DNA of 6,430 nucleotides from assembly GCA_002297865.1 (NCBI GenBank), contig DBKX01000058.1, positions 1,618-8,047 on the forward strand, in the 5' to 3' direction. Positions within the stretch are counted from its first letter, which is position 1; each line of letters starts with the position of its first letter. A program made the translations under genes and the position numbers. The notes under the pieces were generated by a model. The model did not search any database. It saw only the letters and a list, made by a program, of their open reading frames with translations, and was not told the DNA's origin. Origin of the DNA: Lachnoclostridium sp. UBA739. Lineage in GTDB: Bacteria; Bacillota_A; Clostridia; Lachnospirales; Lachnospiraceae. This document shows positions 1-6,122 of this stretch, in pieces.

Positions 1-176
1 AGTCCCATGCCAGAACGCAGATAACGTCTTATTTCCTCTATTGTAAACATTCCTTCATGTACCGCTTTTCGAATCTCTCCTTTGGTCACTTCTTCACAAC
101 GGCAAACTAGCATGTTATCATCATTCGCCTCTACATAAGGCCCAATCTCCTTTAGTTTTTCCTGAACATCTATCAT
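1..176 (-). CDS. BFD-like [2Fe-2S]-binding protein (partial, 3' end outside window)
   Basis: Only the first 58 codons are visible; the frame runs off the left edge. The start is the ATG at 174-176, with GGAGG at 186-190 placed 9 nt upstream, and it lies 18 nt after the stop of the preceding FAD oxidoreductase gene. Residues 25-31 read CRCEEVT, followed by a helix-rich stretch (GEIRKAVHEG, then IEEIRRYLRSGMG). This is the first half of a bacterioferritin-associated-ferredoxin-like domain, in which Cys25 and Cys27 would bind a [2Fe-2S] cluster and the second CxxC pair should follow just beyond the edge. In HcnB-type enzymes this domain is often fused to the flavoprotein C-terminus; here it is a separate small protein. 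Inference: an electron-transfer subunit of the same dehydrogenase complex. An alternative is that the gene is longer and fused to the catalytic flavoprotein; the missing sequence would decide. Confidence 0.85.
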   Translation of the reverse strand, partial: MIDVQEKLKEIGPYVEANDDNMLVCRCEEVTKGEIRKAVHEGMFTIEEIRRYLRSGMG

Positions 177-194
177 AAGGCAAGTCCTCCTTTT

Positions 195-1775
195 CTACCC
201 ATTCATACGAAAGAAACGTGCCTTCATCAGCATATCGTTTGGCACCTTAATTGTTAACAAGTTCGTGTGGTCAAATGCTTTTGCAGTCTTTACTTTGGTA
301 ACCACTGCTTCACATACTTCTTTTCCATCTCGTCCCAACGCAACTCCTGTATCGCCTTCCTTTGGCAATGGAAGGAATTCATAAGGCATAGTCACTTCGC
401 CATATCCTTCTTCTACGCTTTCATTTATTAAGAAAATTGCCTGACCAGAACAGGACGCAACGCACATGCCACAGCCTATACAGGTATGTGTGGCATCTAC
501 CACAGGAAGTGAGGTAATGTTTTTGCCAATGGTGATACATCCTTTTGGACAGGCATCTTGACAAGGGTTACAAGGAATGTTCTGTGTACACTCCATGACT
601 GGATGAATTCCTGCCTGTCTCGTTACACCTGGATAACGTTCGATTTCTATATCTGCAACGTAACCCCTTTCTAAAAGGCTCATGGAAATGTCGATTCCTT
701 CTTCTGTTTTCTCTACTAATTTTCCTCTGTTTTTTGGAGCAAACATACCTTGTCTTAAGGTATCTAACTGTGCTTCTAACTCCTGAATTCGTTCTTCTTT
801 TTCTTCTTCGGACATATATCCAAGATAACAAGCAATGGTTGCACCACTCATACGTCCTTCAATCATAGCGGAACTTGCTTCTTCTATGCCAGATACATCA
901 CCAGCTGCATATACGCCAGGAACACTTGTCGCTCCATCCTCCTCACAAACCGGAACATATCCACCTGGAGTATCTTTCATCTCACAACCTGCTTGTTTTA
1001 AAAGCTGTGACATTGGTGACAATCCAACTGCAACACAAATGGTATCTACATCAAAATGTTTCTCCGTTCCCGGTATGAGCTTCCAGTCTGGACCGACTTG
1101 ACCGATTACAACACCTGTCACACGATCGGTTCCTTCTGCCTCTACAATAGTATGAGATAGATAAAATGGTACGCCGCATCTTGCTACCTTAGCGGCATGT
1201 ACTCCATATCCTCCTACTCTTGGTGCTGCATCTGCTAACGCAACCACTTCACAGCCTGACTGTAATAACTGAAAACTGACTACTAATCCTACATTTCCAG
1301 AACCTAGCATTAATACTCGTTTTCCAGGCTTGATATGATGAAGATTCATCATGGTCTGGGCTGCTCCTGCTCCGATTACACCAGGTAATGTCCATCCTTT
1401 AAAGTTGACCATATTTTCAGAAGCACCTGTGGCAATGAGAACTGCATCTCCTTTAAAATGCTTGATTTCGTCTCCTATCTTCACAGTCACTTCTTTTTCT
1501 GGATAAAGTCCAACAACAGTAGCATTAAGAATTACCTTTACGCCATATTGCTCTGCTTCTGCTAAAAGTTCTTCACCAATTTTAAACCCTCTTACTTTTG
1601 CTTTATGTTCTTTGGAACCGAAAAACTTATGTATTTGCTTGAAAAGCTGTCCACCTGGTCTTTCATTTTCGTCGAATACGATTGGCTTTAATCCCTTTTT
1701 TGCGGCTTCAATTGCTGCCGATAAACCAGCAGGTCCTGCTCCAACTACTATCATGTCGTAACGTTCTATTACCAT
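195..1775 (-). CDS. HcnB-like FAD/NAD(P)-dependent oxidoreductase with fused 2[4Fe-4S] domain
   Basis: A 526-residue cytoplasmic flavoprotein. The FAD-binding Rossmann motif GAGPAG is at 12-17 and an IATGASE segment at 114-120. A second dinucleotide fold has GSGNVG at 158-163, and the C-terminal FAD signature AAGDVSG is at 290-296. A charged helical linker (about 321-343) leads to an iron-sulfur module: C396, C402, C405, C409-P and C413, then C432-x2-C435-x2-C438-x3-C442, enough for two [4Fe-4S] clusters. The last 70 residues have no motif I recognise. The fold is that of the alpha subunits of PDH1-type proline dehydrogenase, HcnB and D-hydroxyproline dehydrogenase, which pass electrons from a partner amine-oxidising flavoprotein. 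The ATG at 1773-1775 directly abuts the TAA of the ferredoxin gene, with AGGAGG 8 nt upstream, so translation is probably coupled. The family is secure; the substrate and electron acceptor are not known from this sequence. Confidence 0.9.
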   Translation of the reverse strand: MVIERYDMIVVGAGPAGLSAAIEAAKKGLKPIVFDENERPGGQLFKQIHKFFGSKEHKAKVRGFKIGEELLAEAEQYGVKVILNATVVGLYPEKEVTVKIGDEIKHFKGDAVLIATGASENMVNFKGWTLPGVIGAGAAQTMMNLHHIKPGKRVLMLGSGNVGLVVSFQLLQSGCEVVALADAAPRVGGYGVHAAKVARCGVPFYLSHTIVEAEGTDRVTGVVIGQVGPDWKLIPGTEKHFDVDTICVAVGLSPMSQLLKQAGCEMKDTPGGYVPVCEEDGATSVPGVYAAGDVSGIEEASSAMIEGRMSGATIACYLGYMSEEEKEERIQELEAQLDTLRQGMFAPKNRGKLVEKTEEGIDISMSLLERGYVADIEIERYPGVTRQAGIHPVMECTQNIPCNPCQDACPKGCITIGKNITSLPVVDATHTCIGCGMCVASCSGQAIFLINESVEEGYGEVTMPYEFLPLPKEGDTGVALGRDGKEVCEAVVTKVKTAKAFDHTNLLTIKVPNDMLMKARFFRMNG

Positions 1776-2096
1776 TTACATCGCCTCCTCTTTTGCTGAT
1801 ACCCCGTATTGGGTTTGTACTGCCATGCCTTCCTTTAATGGGGTAATACAAGTTCTTATGTTTGGTTTTCCATCTACAATCATGACACAGTCTGTGCAAC
1901 GCCCAATAGCGCAAAATACGCCTCTTGGTTCATGGGTCTTAGCGGTATAACGATGAGCCATAACGCCATTTGCTTTTAAGGCTATGGCAATAGGCTCACC
2001 TTCATAGCCAGTTAGGGGGGTACCATTATATGTAAAGGTTACTTGTTTCCGTTCTTCCGTAGCTCCTAGAATTGGATGATTTTCAATTCGTTCCAT
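1776..2096 (-). CDS. HcnA-like [2Fe-2S] ferredoxin subunit
   Basis: A 106-residue soluble protein with a plant-type ferredoxin fold of the Fer2_4/HcnA type. After a short N-terminal tail, the beta-grasp core begins near residue 17 (VTFTYNGTPLTGYEGEPIA). The cluster ligands are C62-x4-C67-x2-C70-x12-C83 (FCAIGRCTDC, then RTC), the usual spacing for this subunit class, and the length of roughly 100 residues is normal. Family members are the gamma or A subunits of hydrogen cyanide synthase, sarcosine oxidase-like and hydroxyproline dehydrogenase complexes, and carry electrons between flavins. The ATG at 2094-2096 has an AGAGAGG site with 8 nt spacing. The stop codon touches the start of the next gene, so the two are certainly one operon. 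It is the first gene after a strong hairpin at 2125-2167, so it is probably the 5' cistron of the redox operon. Confidence 0.9.
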   Translation of the reverse strand: MERIENHPILGATEERKQVTFTYNGTPLTGYEGEPIAIALKANGVMAHRYTAKTHEPRGVFCAIGRCTDCVMIVDGKPNIRTCITPLKEGMAVQTQYGVSAKEEAM

Positions 2097-2124
2097 AGTA
2101 TCAGCCTCTCTTTCTTTGGTTTAT

Positions 2125-2167
2125 AAAAGACAAAAGCGCCTGCTGTATGCAGACGCCTTTGTCTTTT
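2125..2167 (-). terminator. Strong hairpin, terminator-like, in the spacer before the redox operon
   Basis: The arms at 2126-2143 and 2149-2166 pair over 18 positions with two mismatches around a 5-nt loop (2144-2148); the A at 2125 and T at 2167 can extend the stem. On the minus strand the stem is followed by TTTTATAA, a moderate U-tract; on the plus strand it is followed by a better run of T. It could end transcripts of the symporter and CoA-disulfide reductase operon. Only 28 bp separate it from the ferredoxin start codon, too little for a complete promoter, so the redox operon must be read through it or start upstream of it. It may therefore act as a partial terminator or an attenuator. 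Confidence 0.7.
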
Positions 2168-2223
2168 TTACTTTTTTAATTCTCTTGTTTATTGTTGACT
2201 ATACTTTAGCACTGGGAAAATCA

Positions 2224-2248
2224 TTTGTATTGGAAAAAACGATACAAA
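2224..2248. repeat. Short AT-rich inverted repeat just after the CoA-disulfide reductase stop codon
   Basis: TTTGTAT at 2224-2230 is an exact inverted match to ATACAAA at 2242-2248, with a further G-C closing pair at 2232/2240 and an A-rich 7-nt loop. It begins 1 nt past the TAA of the reductase gene. It lacks a following T-run on the minus strand, so it is a poor terminator. It could be a protein-binding operator for the downstream redox operon or an mRNA 3' structure; function is not shown. Confidence 0.35.
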
Positions 2249-2249
2249 G

Positions 2250-3584
2250 TTACTTTGCAGCATTTCCCGCAATATTTAGCACATCCCATGTCCTAGCAAA
2301 TGGTGGTGCATAACATAAATCTAACATGCCTAACTGTTCGGTTGTCATCCCCATAGTAATAGCGGCCGACAACACATTTACACGCATAACTGCATCTGAC
2401 TTGCCAATAATCTGACCACCTAATAGTTTCTTCGTTCCATTTTCATAAACCAGTTTTACATGAATAGGTTCCTGTCCTGGATAATAATCGGTGTGATTCT
2501 TGTCGGTGATAAATACACTCTTCACATCATATCCATCGGCTTTCGCTTCTTCTTCTGATAAGCCAACTCTTCCCGCTTCCAAAGATAACAATTTTAAACA
2601 GCTTGCTCCTAATGTCCCCGGAAATTCTTTCTTGGCATCAGCTAGATTTTCTCCTACAATACGTCCAAGCTTATTTGCTGTTGTAGCTAATGGAATATAA
2701 CTGGAATCACTTTTCAGATGATGCTTCACAACAGCACAGTCTCCTGCCGCATAAATTTCGTTCACAGAAGTCATACCTAACGCATCTACCACAACTGCAC
2801 CATTTTTCACTCGCTTAATTGAAGTGTCTTCCAAAAAAGATGTATTTGGACGAATGCCAGCGGTAATGATAACCATATCCGCATCATAAGAAACTTCTTC
2901 TGCTTTTACATGGGTTACTTTATCATCTCCGATTAATTCCGTAACCTGTGTTCCTAGATGGAGCGTAATACCCTTTTCTACTAACTCCTGTTCTAGAATA
3001 TCCGTAACTTCTTTCTCAAATACTTCTTTTAAAATTCGGTCTTCCATCTGGAATACGCGAACTTGCTTTCCTTGATGAACCGCTGCATCTACAAGCTCTA
3101 ATCCAATAAAACCTGCACCTATGATTGCAACATTCTTAACGTTAGGATCTAGCATTTTCTCACGAATGCTTCTTCCATCCTCAAGATTGCGAAGGGTAAA
3201 TACATTAGCAAGTGAAGCATTTTTAATTGAAGGAACAATTGCACTAGCTCCTGATGCAATCATAAGTTTATCGTAGGTTACGATTTGGATACTCTGATCC
3301 TTAAGATTCAAGACCTGAACTGTCTTTTTCGTTTCATCTACGTTCTTTACCTCATGTTGCAAATGTACCTGGATGCCTGCTTTCTCCGCCTGTTCCTTCG
3401 TTCTTACAATCATGCGGTTCTCATTTTCAAAAAAATCTCCTATAAAGTATGGAAGACCACAAGCTCCAAAGGAGATATAATCTTTGCTCTCGTACACCAC
3501 AACTTCTGCTTCTGGATTCATTCTTCTTAGTTTGGCTGCTGCACTCATTCCTGCTGCATTTCCACCAATAATAACAACTCTCAC
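2250..3584 (-). CDS. CoA-disulfide reductase-like FAD/NAD(P)H oxidoreductase
   Basis: A 444-residue flavoprotein of the CoA-disulfide reductase / NADH oxidase / persulfide reductase group. The FAD motif GGNAAG is at 7-12 and the redox-active single cysteine is C42 in SFGACGLPY. The NAD(P)H fold has GAGFIG at 156-161, an AAGDCA FAD signature is at 279-284, and a C-terminal dimerisation domain follows. Y367 (in YYPG) and Y425 (in CYAPPF) occupy places consistent with the two active-site tyrosines of Staphylococcus aureus CoA-disulfide reductase (recalled as Tyr361 and Tyr419), which favours a disulfide reductase over a water-forming NADH oxidase. The length suits the form without a C-terminal rhodanese domain. 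The usual acidic residue after the second NAD-fold strand is Q179, so NADH or NADPH preference is open. The start is GTG at 3582-3584, 3 bp after the symporter stop, with a strong site 8 nt upstream. Likely role: cytoplasmic reduction of CoA or other low-molecular-weight disulfides or persulfides. Confidence 0.85.
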   Translation of the reverse strand: MRVVIIGGNAAGMSAAAKLRRMNPEAEVVVYESKDYISFGACGLPYFIGDFFENENRMIVRTKEQAEKAGIQVHLQHEVKNVDETKKTVQVLNLKDQSIQIVTYDKLMIASGASAIVPSIKNASLANVFTLRNLEDGRSIREKMLDPNVKNVAIIGAGFIGLELVDAAVHQGKQVRVFQMEDRILKEVFEKEVTDILEQELVEKGITLHLGTQVTELIGDDKVTHVKAEEVSYDADMVIITAGIRPNTSFLEDTSIKRVKNGAVVVDALGMTSVNEIYAAGDCAVVKHHLKSDSSYIPLATTANKLGRIVGENLADAKKEFPGTLGASCLKLLSLEAGRVGLSEEEAKADGYDVKSVFITDKNHTDYYPGQEPIHVKLVYENGTKKLLGGQIIGKSDAVMRVNVLSAAITMGMTTEQLGMLDLCYAPPFARTWDVLNIAGNAAK

Positions 3585-3587
3585 GTT

Positions 3588-4937
3588 CTAGTCCTCCTTC
3601 TGCTTTCCTACCACAATGGCACTTACCATCGTACCACTTACGTTTAAAAAGGTACGTCCCATGTCAAGAATCGGATCGATTGCTACAATTGCACCTACCA
3701 ATGGAAAATATTCTCCCATTCCCATACCGGAGATAACAACGGAGATTGACAGCGTTGCTGCTCCTGGAAGTCCTGCGATCCCAAAGGAACTTACTACAAT
3801 TACGATTGCTAACATAATATAAAATCCTACGTCCATAGGGGTATTGGTCATCTGTGCTAACATGACAGTAACCATGGCTGGATACAAACCGGCACAGCCG
3901 TTCATTCCCATATTGCTTCCAAGACTTCCAACGAAACTTGCAATTCCTTCTTCTATTCCAAACTCCTTGTCTAGCGTTTCAATTAGTACAGGAAGTGTTC
4001 CAAGACTGGACCTGGAAGTAAATGCTAAGACTAACGGCTTTGCTCCACCCTTTAAGTAAGCCATAGGTGTAACCCCTTTTGTCCAGGCAATCGCCATGTG
4101 CACTAAAAACATGATTCCGATTCCAACATATAAAAGAACAATAAATTTTCCTACACTAAGAAGGACTTGTATCCCTTGTGAAGTAATAGTATTACTAAGC
4201 AGTGCTATCATAGCATACGGCATAAACTTAATAATTGTCATTGCCACACTTAGAATAATTTTATAAGCAGCTTCTATCCACTGCATAAATGGTACAATAA
4301 TCTGTTCATACTTCTTTTTCTGCCGTCTTGTTGCAAGACCAATTAGAACCGCAAAAATAACAACTGCAATTACATTCTGTTCTGCCATGCTTTTTACAAT
4401 ATTGCTTGGAAGCAGACCTTGCAGCGTCTTTACAATTGGTGTGATTTCACGTATGGCAGTTTCACTTTCTATGGTTACAATGCCAACACCAATTTTACCA
4501 ACTGATGCAATTATGGTTCCAATTACGGCAGCAATTACCGTAATTCCAACTAACGTAGAGACAGTTTTAGCAGCTAATTTACCAATTCCTTCTCCTTCCA
4601 TATTCATAATAACACGAATGATGGAAATCAAGATTAGTGGTACTACTAACATCTTAAGCAAATCCATATACCCATTACCCACTAAGGAGTACCACGCGGA
4701 TACTTCGTTTAACCAGGTTATCTTCGTCGGGTCACTTGGAAAACCTGCCGTTAACTGAATTAATAAGCCTATTACTAGACCAATTCCAGTACCTACGAAC
4801 ATTCGTAGAGAAAATTTTACTTTTTTCTTTTCAAGCTTTCGGATTATAGTAAAGCAAAGCAGCAGCAATAAAATAAACACAACAGTTTTCATGCTGCTTA
4901 ATTGTAAAAAATCCGTAAAAAATTGTTTTTGATTCAT
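3588..4937 (-). CDS. TcyP-type cation:dicarboxylate/amino-acid symporter family transporter (probable L-cystine importer)
   Basis: A 449-residue polytopic membrane protein of the DAACS (GltP/DctA/TcyP) family. An N-terminal hydrophobic helix (about 17-32) is followed by a basic KLEKKK loop and further helices near 46-62, 91-110, 124-146, 187-202 and 222-250. The transport core then holds FTSRSSLGTLP (306-316, hairpin 1), GMNGCAGLYP (344-353), SSFGIAGLPGAAT (383-395, hairpin 2) and DMGRTFLNVSG (425-435). FTSRSS and NGCAG are the variants I associate with Bacillus TcyP (YhcL), not the SSSATLP and NMDGTA forms of glutamate and C4-dicarboxylate carriers, so L-cystine or a related sulfur amino acid is the best guess. 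The start ATG at 4935-4937 has a GGAAGGGA site about 6 nt upstream; M16 has no such site. The next gene follows after 3 bp and encodes a disulfide reductase, which fits cystine import. Substrate is inferred. Confidence 0.85.
   Translation of the reverse strand: MNQKQFFTDFLQLSSMKTVVFILLLLLCFTIIRKLEKKKVKFSLRMFVGTGIGLVIGLLIQLTAGFPSDPTKITWLNEVSAWYSLVGNGYMDLLKMLVVPLILISIIRVIMNMEGEGIGKLAAKTVSTLVGITVIAAVIGTIIASVGKIGVGIVTIESETAIREITPIVKTLQGLLPSNIVKSMAEQNVIAVVIFAVLIGLATRRQKKKYEQIIVPFMQWIEAAYKIILSVAMTIIKFMPYAMIALLSNTITSQGIQVLLSVGKFIVLLYVGIGIMFLVHMAIAWTKGVTPMAYLKGGAKPLVLAFTSRSSLGTLPVLIETLDKEFGIEEGIASFVGSLGSNMGMNGCAGLYPAMVTVMLAQMTNTPMDVGFYIMLAIVIVVSSFGIAGLPGAATLSISVVISGMGMGEYFPLVGAIVAIDPILDMGRTFLNVSGTMVSAIVVGKQKED
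3593..3598 (-). promoter_or_regulatory. Ribosome binding site that decides the GTG start of the CoA-disulfide reductase gene
   Basis: AGGAGG on the minus strand lies 8 nt before the GTG at 3582-3584, inside the last codons of the symporter gene. There is no ATG at this position, and starting at any internal ATG would remove the N-terminal FAD-binding strand and glycine motif (residues 2-12), so GTG is the real start. Confidence 0.8.
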
Positions 4938-4980
4938 TGTATATCCCTTCCATAGTATTTTGATATGAATTATAGGGCAT

Positions 4981-5009
4981 ATTGTAATGAATCCTTTGCG
5001 TTTTGTAAA
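4981..5009 (-). promoter_or_regulatory. Sigma-A-type promoter of the symporter / CoA-disulfide reductase operon
   Basis: On the minus strand TTTACA (5004-5009) and TACAAT (4981-4986) are separated by exactly 17 bp, each one base from consensus. Transcription would begin near 4974, giving a leader of roughly 37 nt before the symporter ATG. That is too short for a T-box or riboswitch, so regulation is more likely by a DNA-binding protein. Confidence 0.6.
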
Positions 5010-5020
5010 TAGTATTTTTT

Positions 5021-5040
5021 AGGATAATTTGTATCATCCT
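5021..5040. promoter_or_regulatory. Inverted repeat upstream of the symporter promoter, possible operator
   Basis: AGGATAAT and ATCATCCT form an 8-bp imperfect dyad (one G-T position) around 4 central bases. It lies 11 bp upstream of the -35 hexamer, a typical place for an activator site such as that of a LysR-type regulator. No T-run follows on the minus strand, so it is not the operon terminator. Regulator unknown. Confidence 0.4.
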
Positions 5041-5159
5041 CAAATGATTGGATGCACAATTTAACCAATTTCTTGCTCCTATCCTTTATATTCTTGTTCC
5101 TATTCGTACCGCTCTAACTTCTCTTTCCTTCTCAAATTTTAAATACTGTTTTGAATGCA

Positions 5160-5537
5160 TTAAAAAAGCAGGTCTTCTATAAAGAGTTTTCCTGCTTGTA
5201 TGCCGTAACTGATTTTCCTGTCCAAATAGAGATTTACATCAAACTGTATTCTGTCATTCTTTCTATAAGGAGAAAATCCCGTTTTTACTCCACCATCAAT
5301 ATCTTCTTCCATTTTAGAAATAATATCTTTTTGAATACCTGTTGGCGTCTGGGTATGCTCCATCCAGTTCTGTAGTATTACTGGTATCTTCGTGGTCTCA
5401 CAAAATTCTACCTTCATACCACTTTGTTCATATAATGTAAAAAATTCCTGTTTGCTAAAATTCATCTTATTACTTTCAAACTTCGATGCCTGTTGTGTAA
5501 ATGCTTTTTGAATCTCTGTTGTGTTGATTGATTTCAT
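5160..5537 (-). CDS. Internally deleted SAM-dependent methyltransferase remnant (probable pseudogene)
   Basis: A 125-residue open frame. Residues 1-30 (TTEIQKAFTQQASKFESNKM, then NFSKQ) look like the N-terminus of a clostridial class I SAM-dependent methyltransferase. Residues 31-100 (FFTLYEQSGMKVEFCETT, IPVILQNWME, KTGFSPYRK, RIQFD) look like the C-terminal part of the same family. Everything between is missing, including the glycine-rich SAM-binding motif I and motifs II-III, so the product cannot be an active methyltransferase. Full family members are about 250 residues, implying an in-frame loss of roughly 120-130 codons at about 5440-5455. The last 25 residues do not resemble the family end, and 114-125 are encoded by the terminator hairpin, suggesting a second lesion near the 3' end. 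The ATG at 5535-5537 lies 2 nt after the deacylase stop, with GGGGAG 12 nt upstream, so it still sits in the operon. Family assignment is from memory of related proteins; a short protein with a new role is the alternative. Confidence 0.65.
   Translation of the reverse strand: MKSINTTEIQKAFTQQASKFESNKMNFSKQEFFTLYEQSGMKVEFCETTKIPVILQNWMEHTQTPTGIQKDIISKMEEDIDGGVKTGFSPYRKNDRIQFDVNLYLDRKISYGIQAGKLFIEDLLF
5162..5197 (-). terminator. Intrinsic terminator of the sirtuin / deacylase / methyltransferase-remnant operon
   Basis: On the minus strand AAGCAGG (5191-5197) pairs perfectly with CCTGCTT (5166-5172) across an 18-nt loop that contains a small inner TCT/AGA pairing, and the stem runs into six T (5162-5167). 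The hairpin and T-tract encode residues 114-125 and overlap the stop codon of the upstream remnant gene, an unusual position for a functional coding end. Confidence 0.7.
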
Positions 5538-5539
5538 AA

Positions 5540-6091
5540 CTATAGTACACTCCCCAACTTAACCACAATATAATCATGGTTAATAGCATTCGTAAATTTA
5601 CCAAAAACATCGGCTGTTTTCAGTCTCAAACTTGATGTGTTGATACATGGATGACACCCAAAATACTTCTCTTTAAGAACATCTTCATCTACGAGCAATG
5701 TTACATTGTTCTCAGTATCATTCATAAGTCCAAGTACACTCACAGATCCTGGTGTGATATCAAGATATTTCTCCATAAAATCCGATGGTGCAAAGGATAA
5801 TCTAGAACTATTTATTTGATGAGAAATTTCTTTTGTCTTAAATTTCTTATCTCCTCGAATAGCTAAAAGATAAAATTTTGTCTTCTGGGCATTACAAAGA
5901 AATAAATTTTTACAAATAACTGCTGGTTTAAGAAGTTTATCGATTTTTGCACATGCTTCCATTGTCTCAGCAGGTTCATGGTCCACATGCTCATATTCAA
6001 TTCCAAGGCTGTCAAGCAAATTATAAGTTCTTATTTCCTTATCTAGCCTATCCGTTATATCTTCTGGTCTTCCTTTGACTAATTCCATCAT
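5540..6091 (-). CDS. YbaK/ProXp-type aminoacyl-tRNA deacylase (prolyl-tRNA synthetase-associated domain protein)
   Basis: A cytoplasmic trans-editing enzyme family: it hydrolyses tRNA(Pro) mischarged by prolyl-tRNA synthetase, with alanine the typical target of the ProXp-ala/PrdX branch. From the chosen start the protein has 183 residues. Key features, numbered from an ATG two codons upstream, are KGRPEDIT (8-15), the TMEACAKID segment (45-53), the conserved lysine K63 in VICKNLFL, LSFAPSDFMEKYLDITPGSVS (100-120), and the GCHP motif (147-150) leading into CINTSSLRL. The family core is complete; the C-terminus carries a short GSVL tail after the usual VKL end. The first ATG (6095-6097) is only 2 nt from AGGAGG, whereas the ATG at 6089-6091 has the ideal 8 nt, so the latter is taken as the start. 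It follows the sirtuin by 31 bp and precedes the methyltransferase remnant by 2 bp. Alanine versus cysteine specificity cannot be settled from sequence alone. Confidence 0.88.
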   Translation of the reverse strand: MMELVKGRPEDITDRLDKEIRTYNLLDSLGIEYEHVDHEPAETMEACAKIDKLLKPAVICKNLFLCNAQKTKFYLLAIRGDKKFKTKEISHQINSSRLSFAPSDFMEKYLDITPGSVSVLGLMNDTENNVTLLVDEDVLKEKYFGCHPCINTSSLRLKTADVFGKFTNAINHDYIVVKLGSVL

Positions 6092-6099
6092 TAACATAT

Positions 6100-6105
6100 C
6101 CTCCT
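6100..6105 (-). promoter_or_regulatory. Ribosome binding site that decides the start of the deacylase gene
   Basis: A perfect AGGAGG on the minus strand. Three ATG codons follow at 2, 8 and 11 nt. The 2-nt spacing is too short for initiation and 8 nt is optimal, so translation probably begins at the ATG at 6089-6091, trimming two residues from the longest frame. Confidence 0.7.
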
Positions 6106-6122
6106 AAATCTTTTAATTTACT

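Noticed and set aside
2206..2213. TTAGCACT, resembling half of a CIRCE/HrcA operator
   Set aside because: The matching GAGTGCTAA half is absent at the required 9-bp spacing, so it is a chance match.
4387..4758. A 123-codon plus-strand open frame
   Set aside because: It lies wholly antisense to the symporter gene, has low-complexity I/T/P/M composition typical of the reverse of membrane-protein codons, and shows no family motif.
4938..4980. Possible riboswitch or T-box leader before the cystine-type symporter
   Set aside because: The likely transcript start leaves only about 37 nt of leader, far too short for either element, and no T-box core or aptamer motif is seen.
4831..5043. A 70-codon minus-strand frame across the symporter promoter and start
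   Set aside because: It overlaps the symporter's N-terminal coding region in another frame, spans the proposed promoter and has no recognisable motif.
5041..5065. ATTGG/CCAAT 5-bp inverted repeat upstream of the symporter promoter
   Set aside because: The arms are only 5 bp with a 13-bp spacer in AT-rich DNA, well within chance expectation.
5151..5375. A 74-codon plus-strand frame in the methyltransferase remnant region
   Set aside because: It is antisense to a frame with recognisable homology and starts in the terminator area; no ribosome binding site or family resemblance.
6089..6097. The upstream-most ATG as the deacylase start
   Set aside because: It is only 2 nt from the AGGAGG site; the ATG two codons later has the ideal 8-nt spacing.
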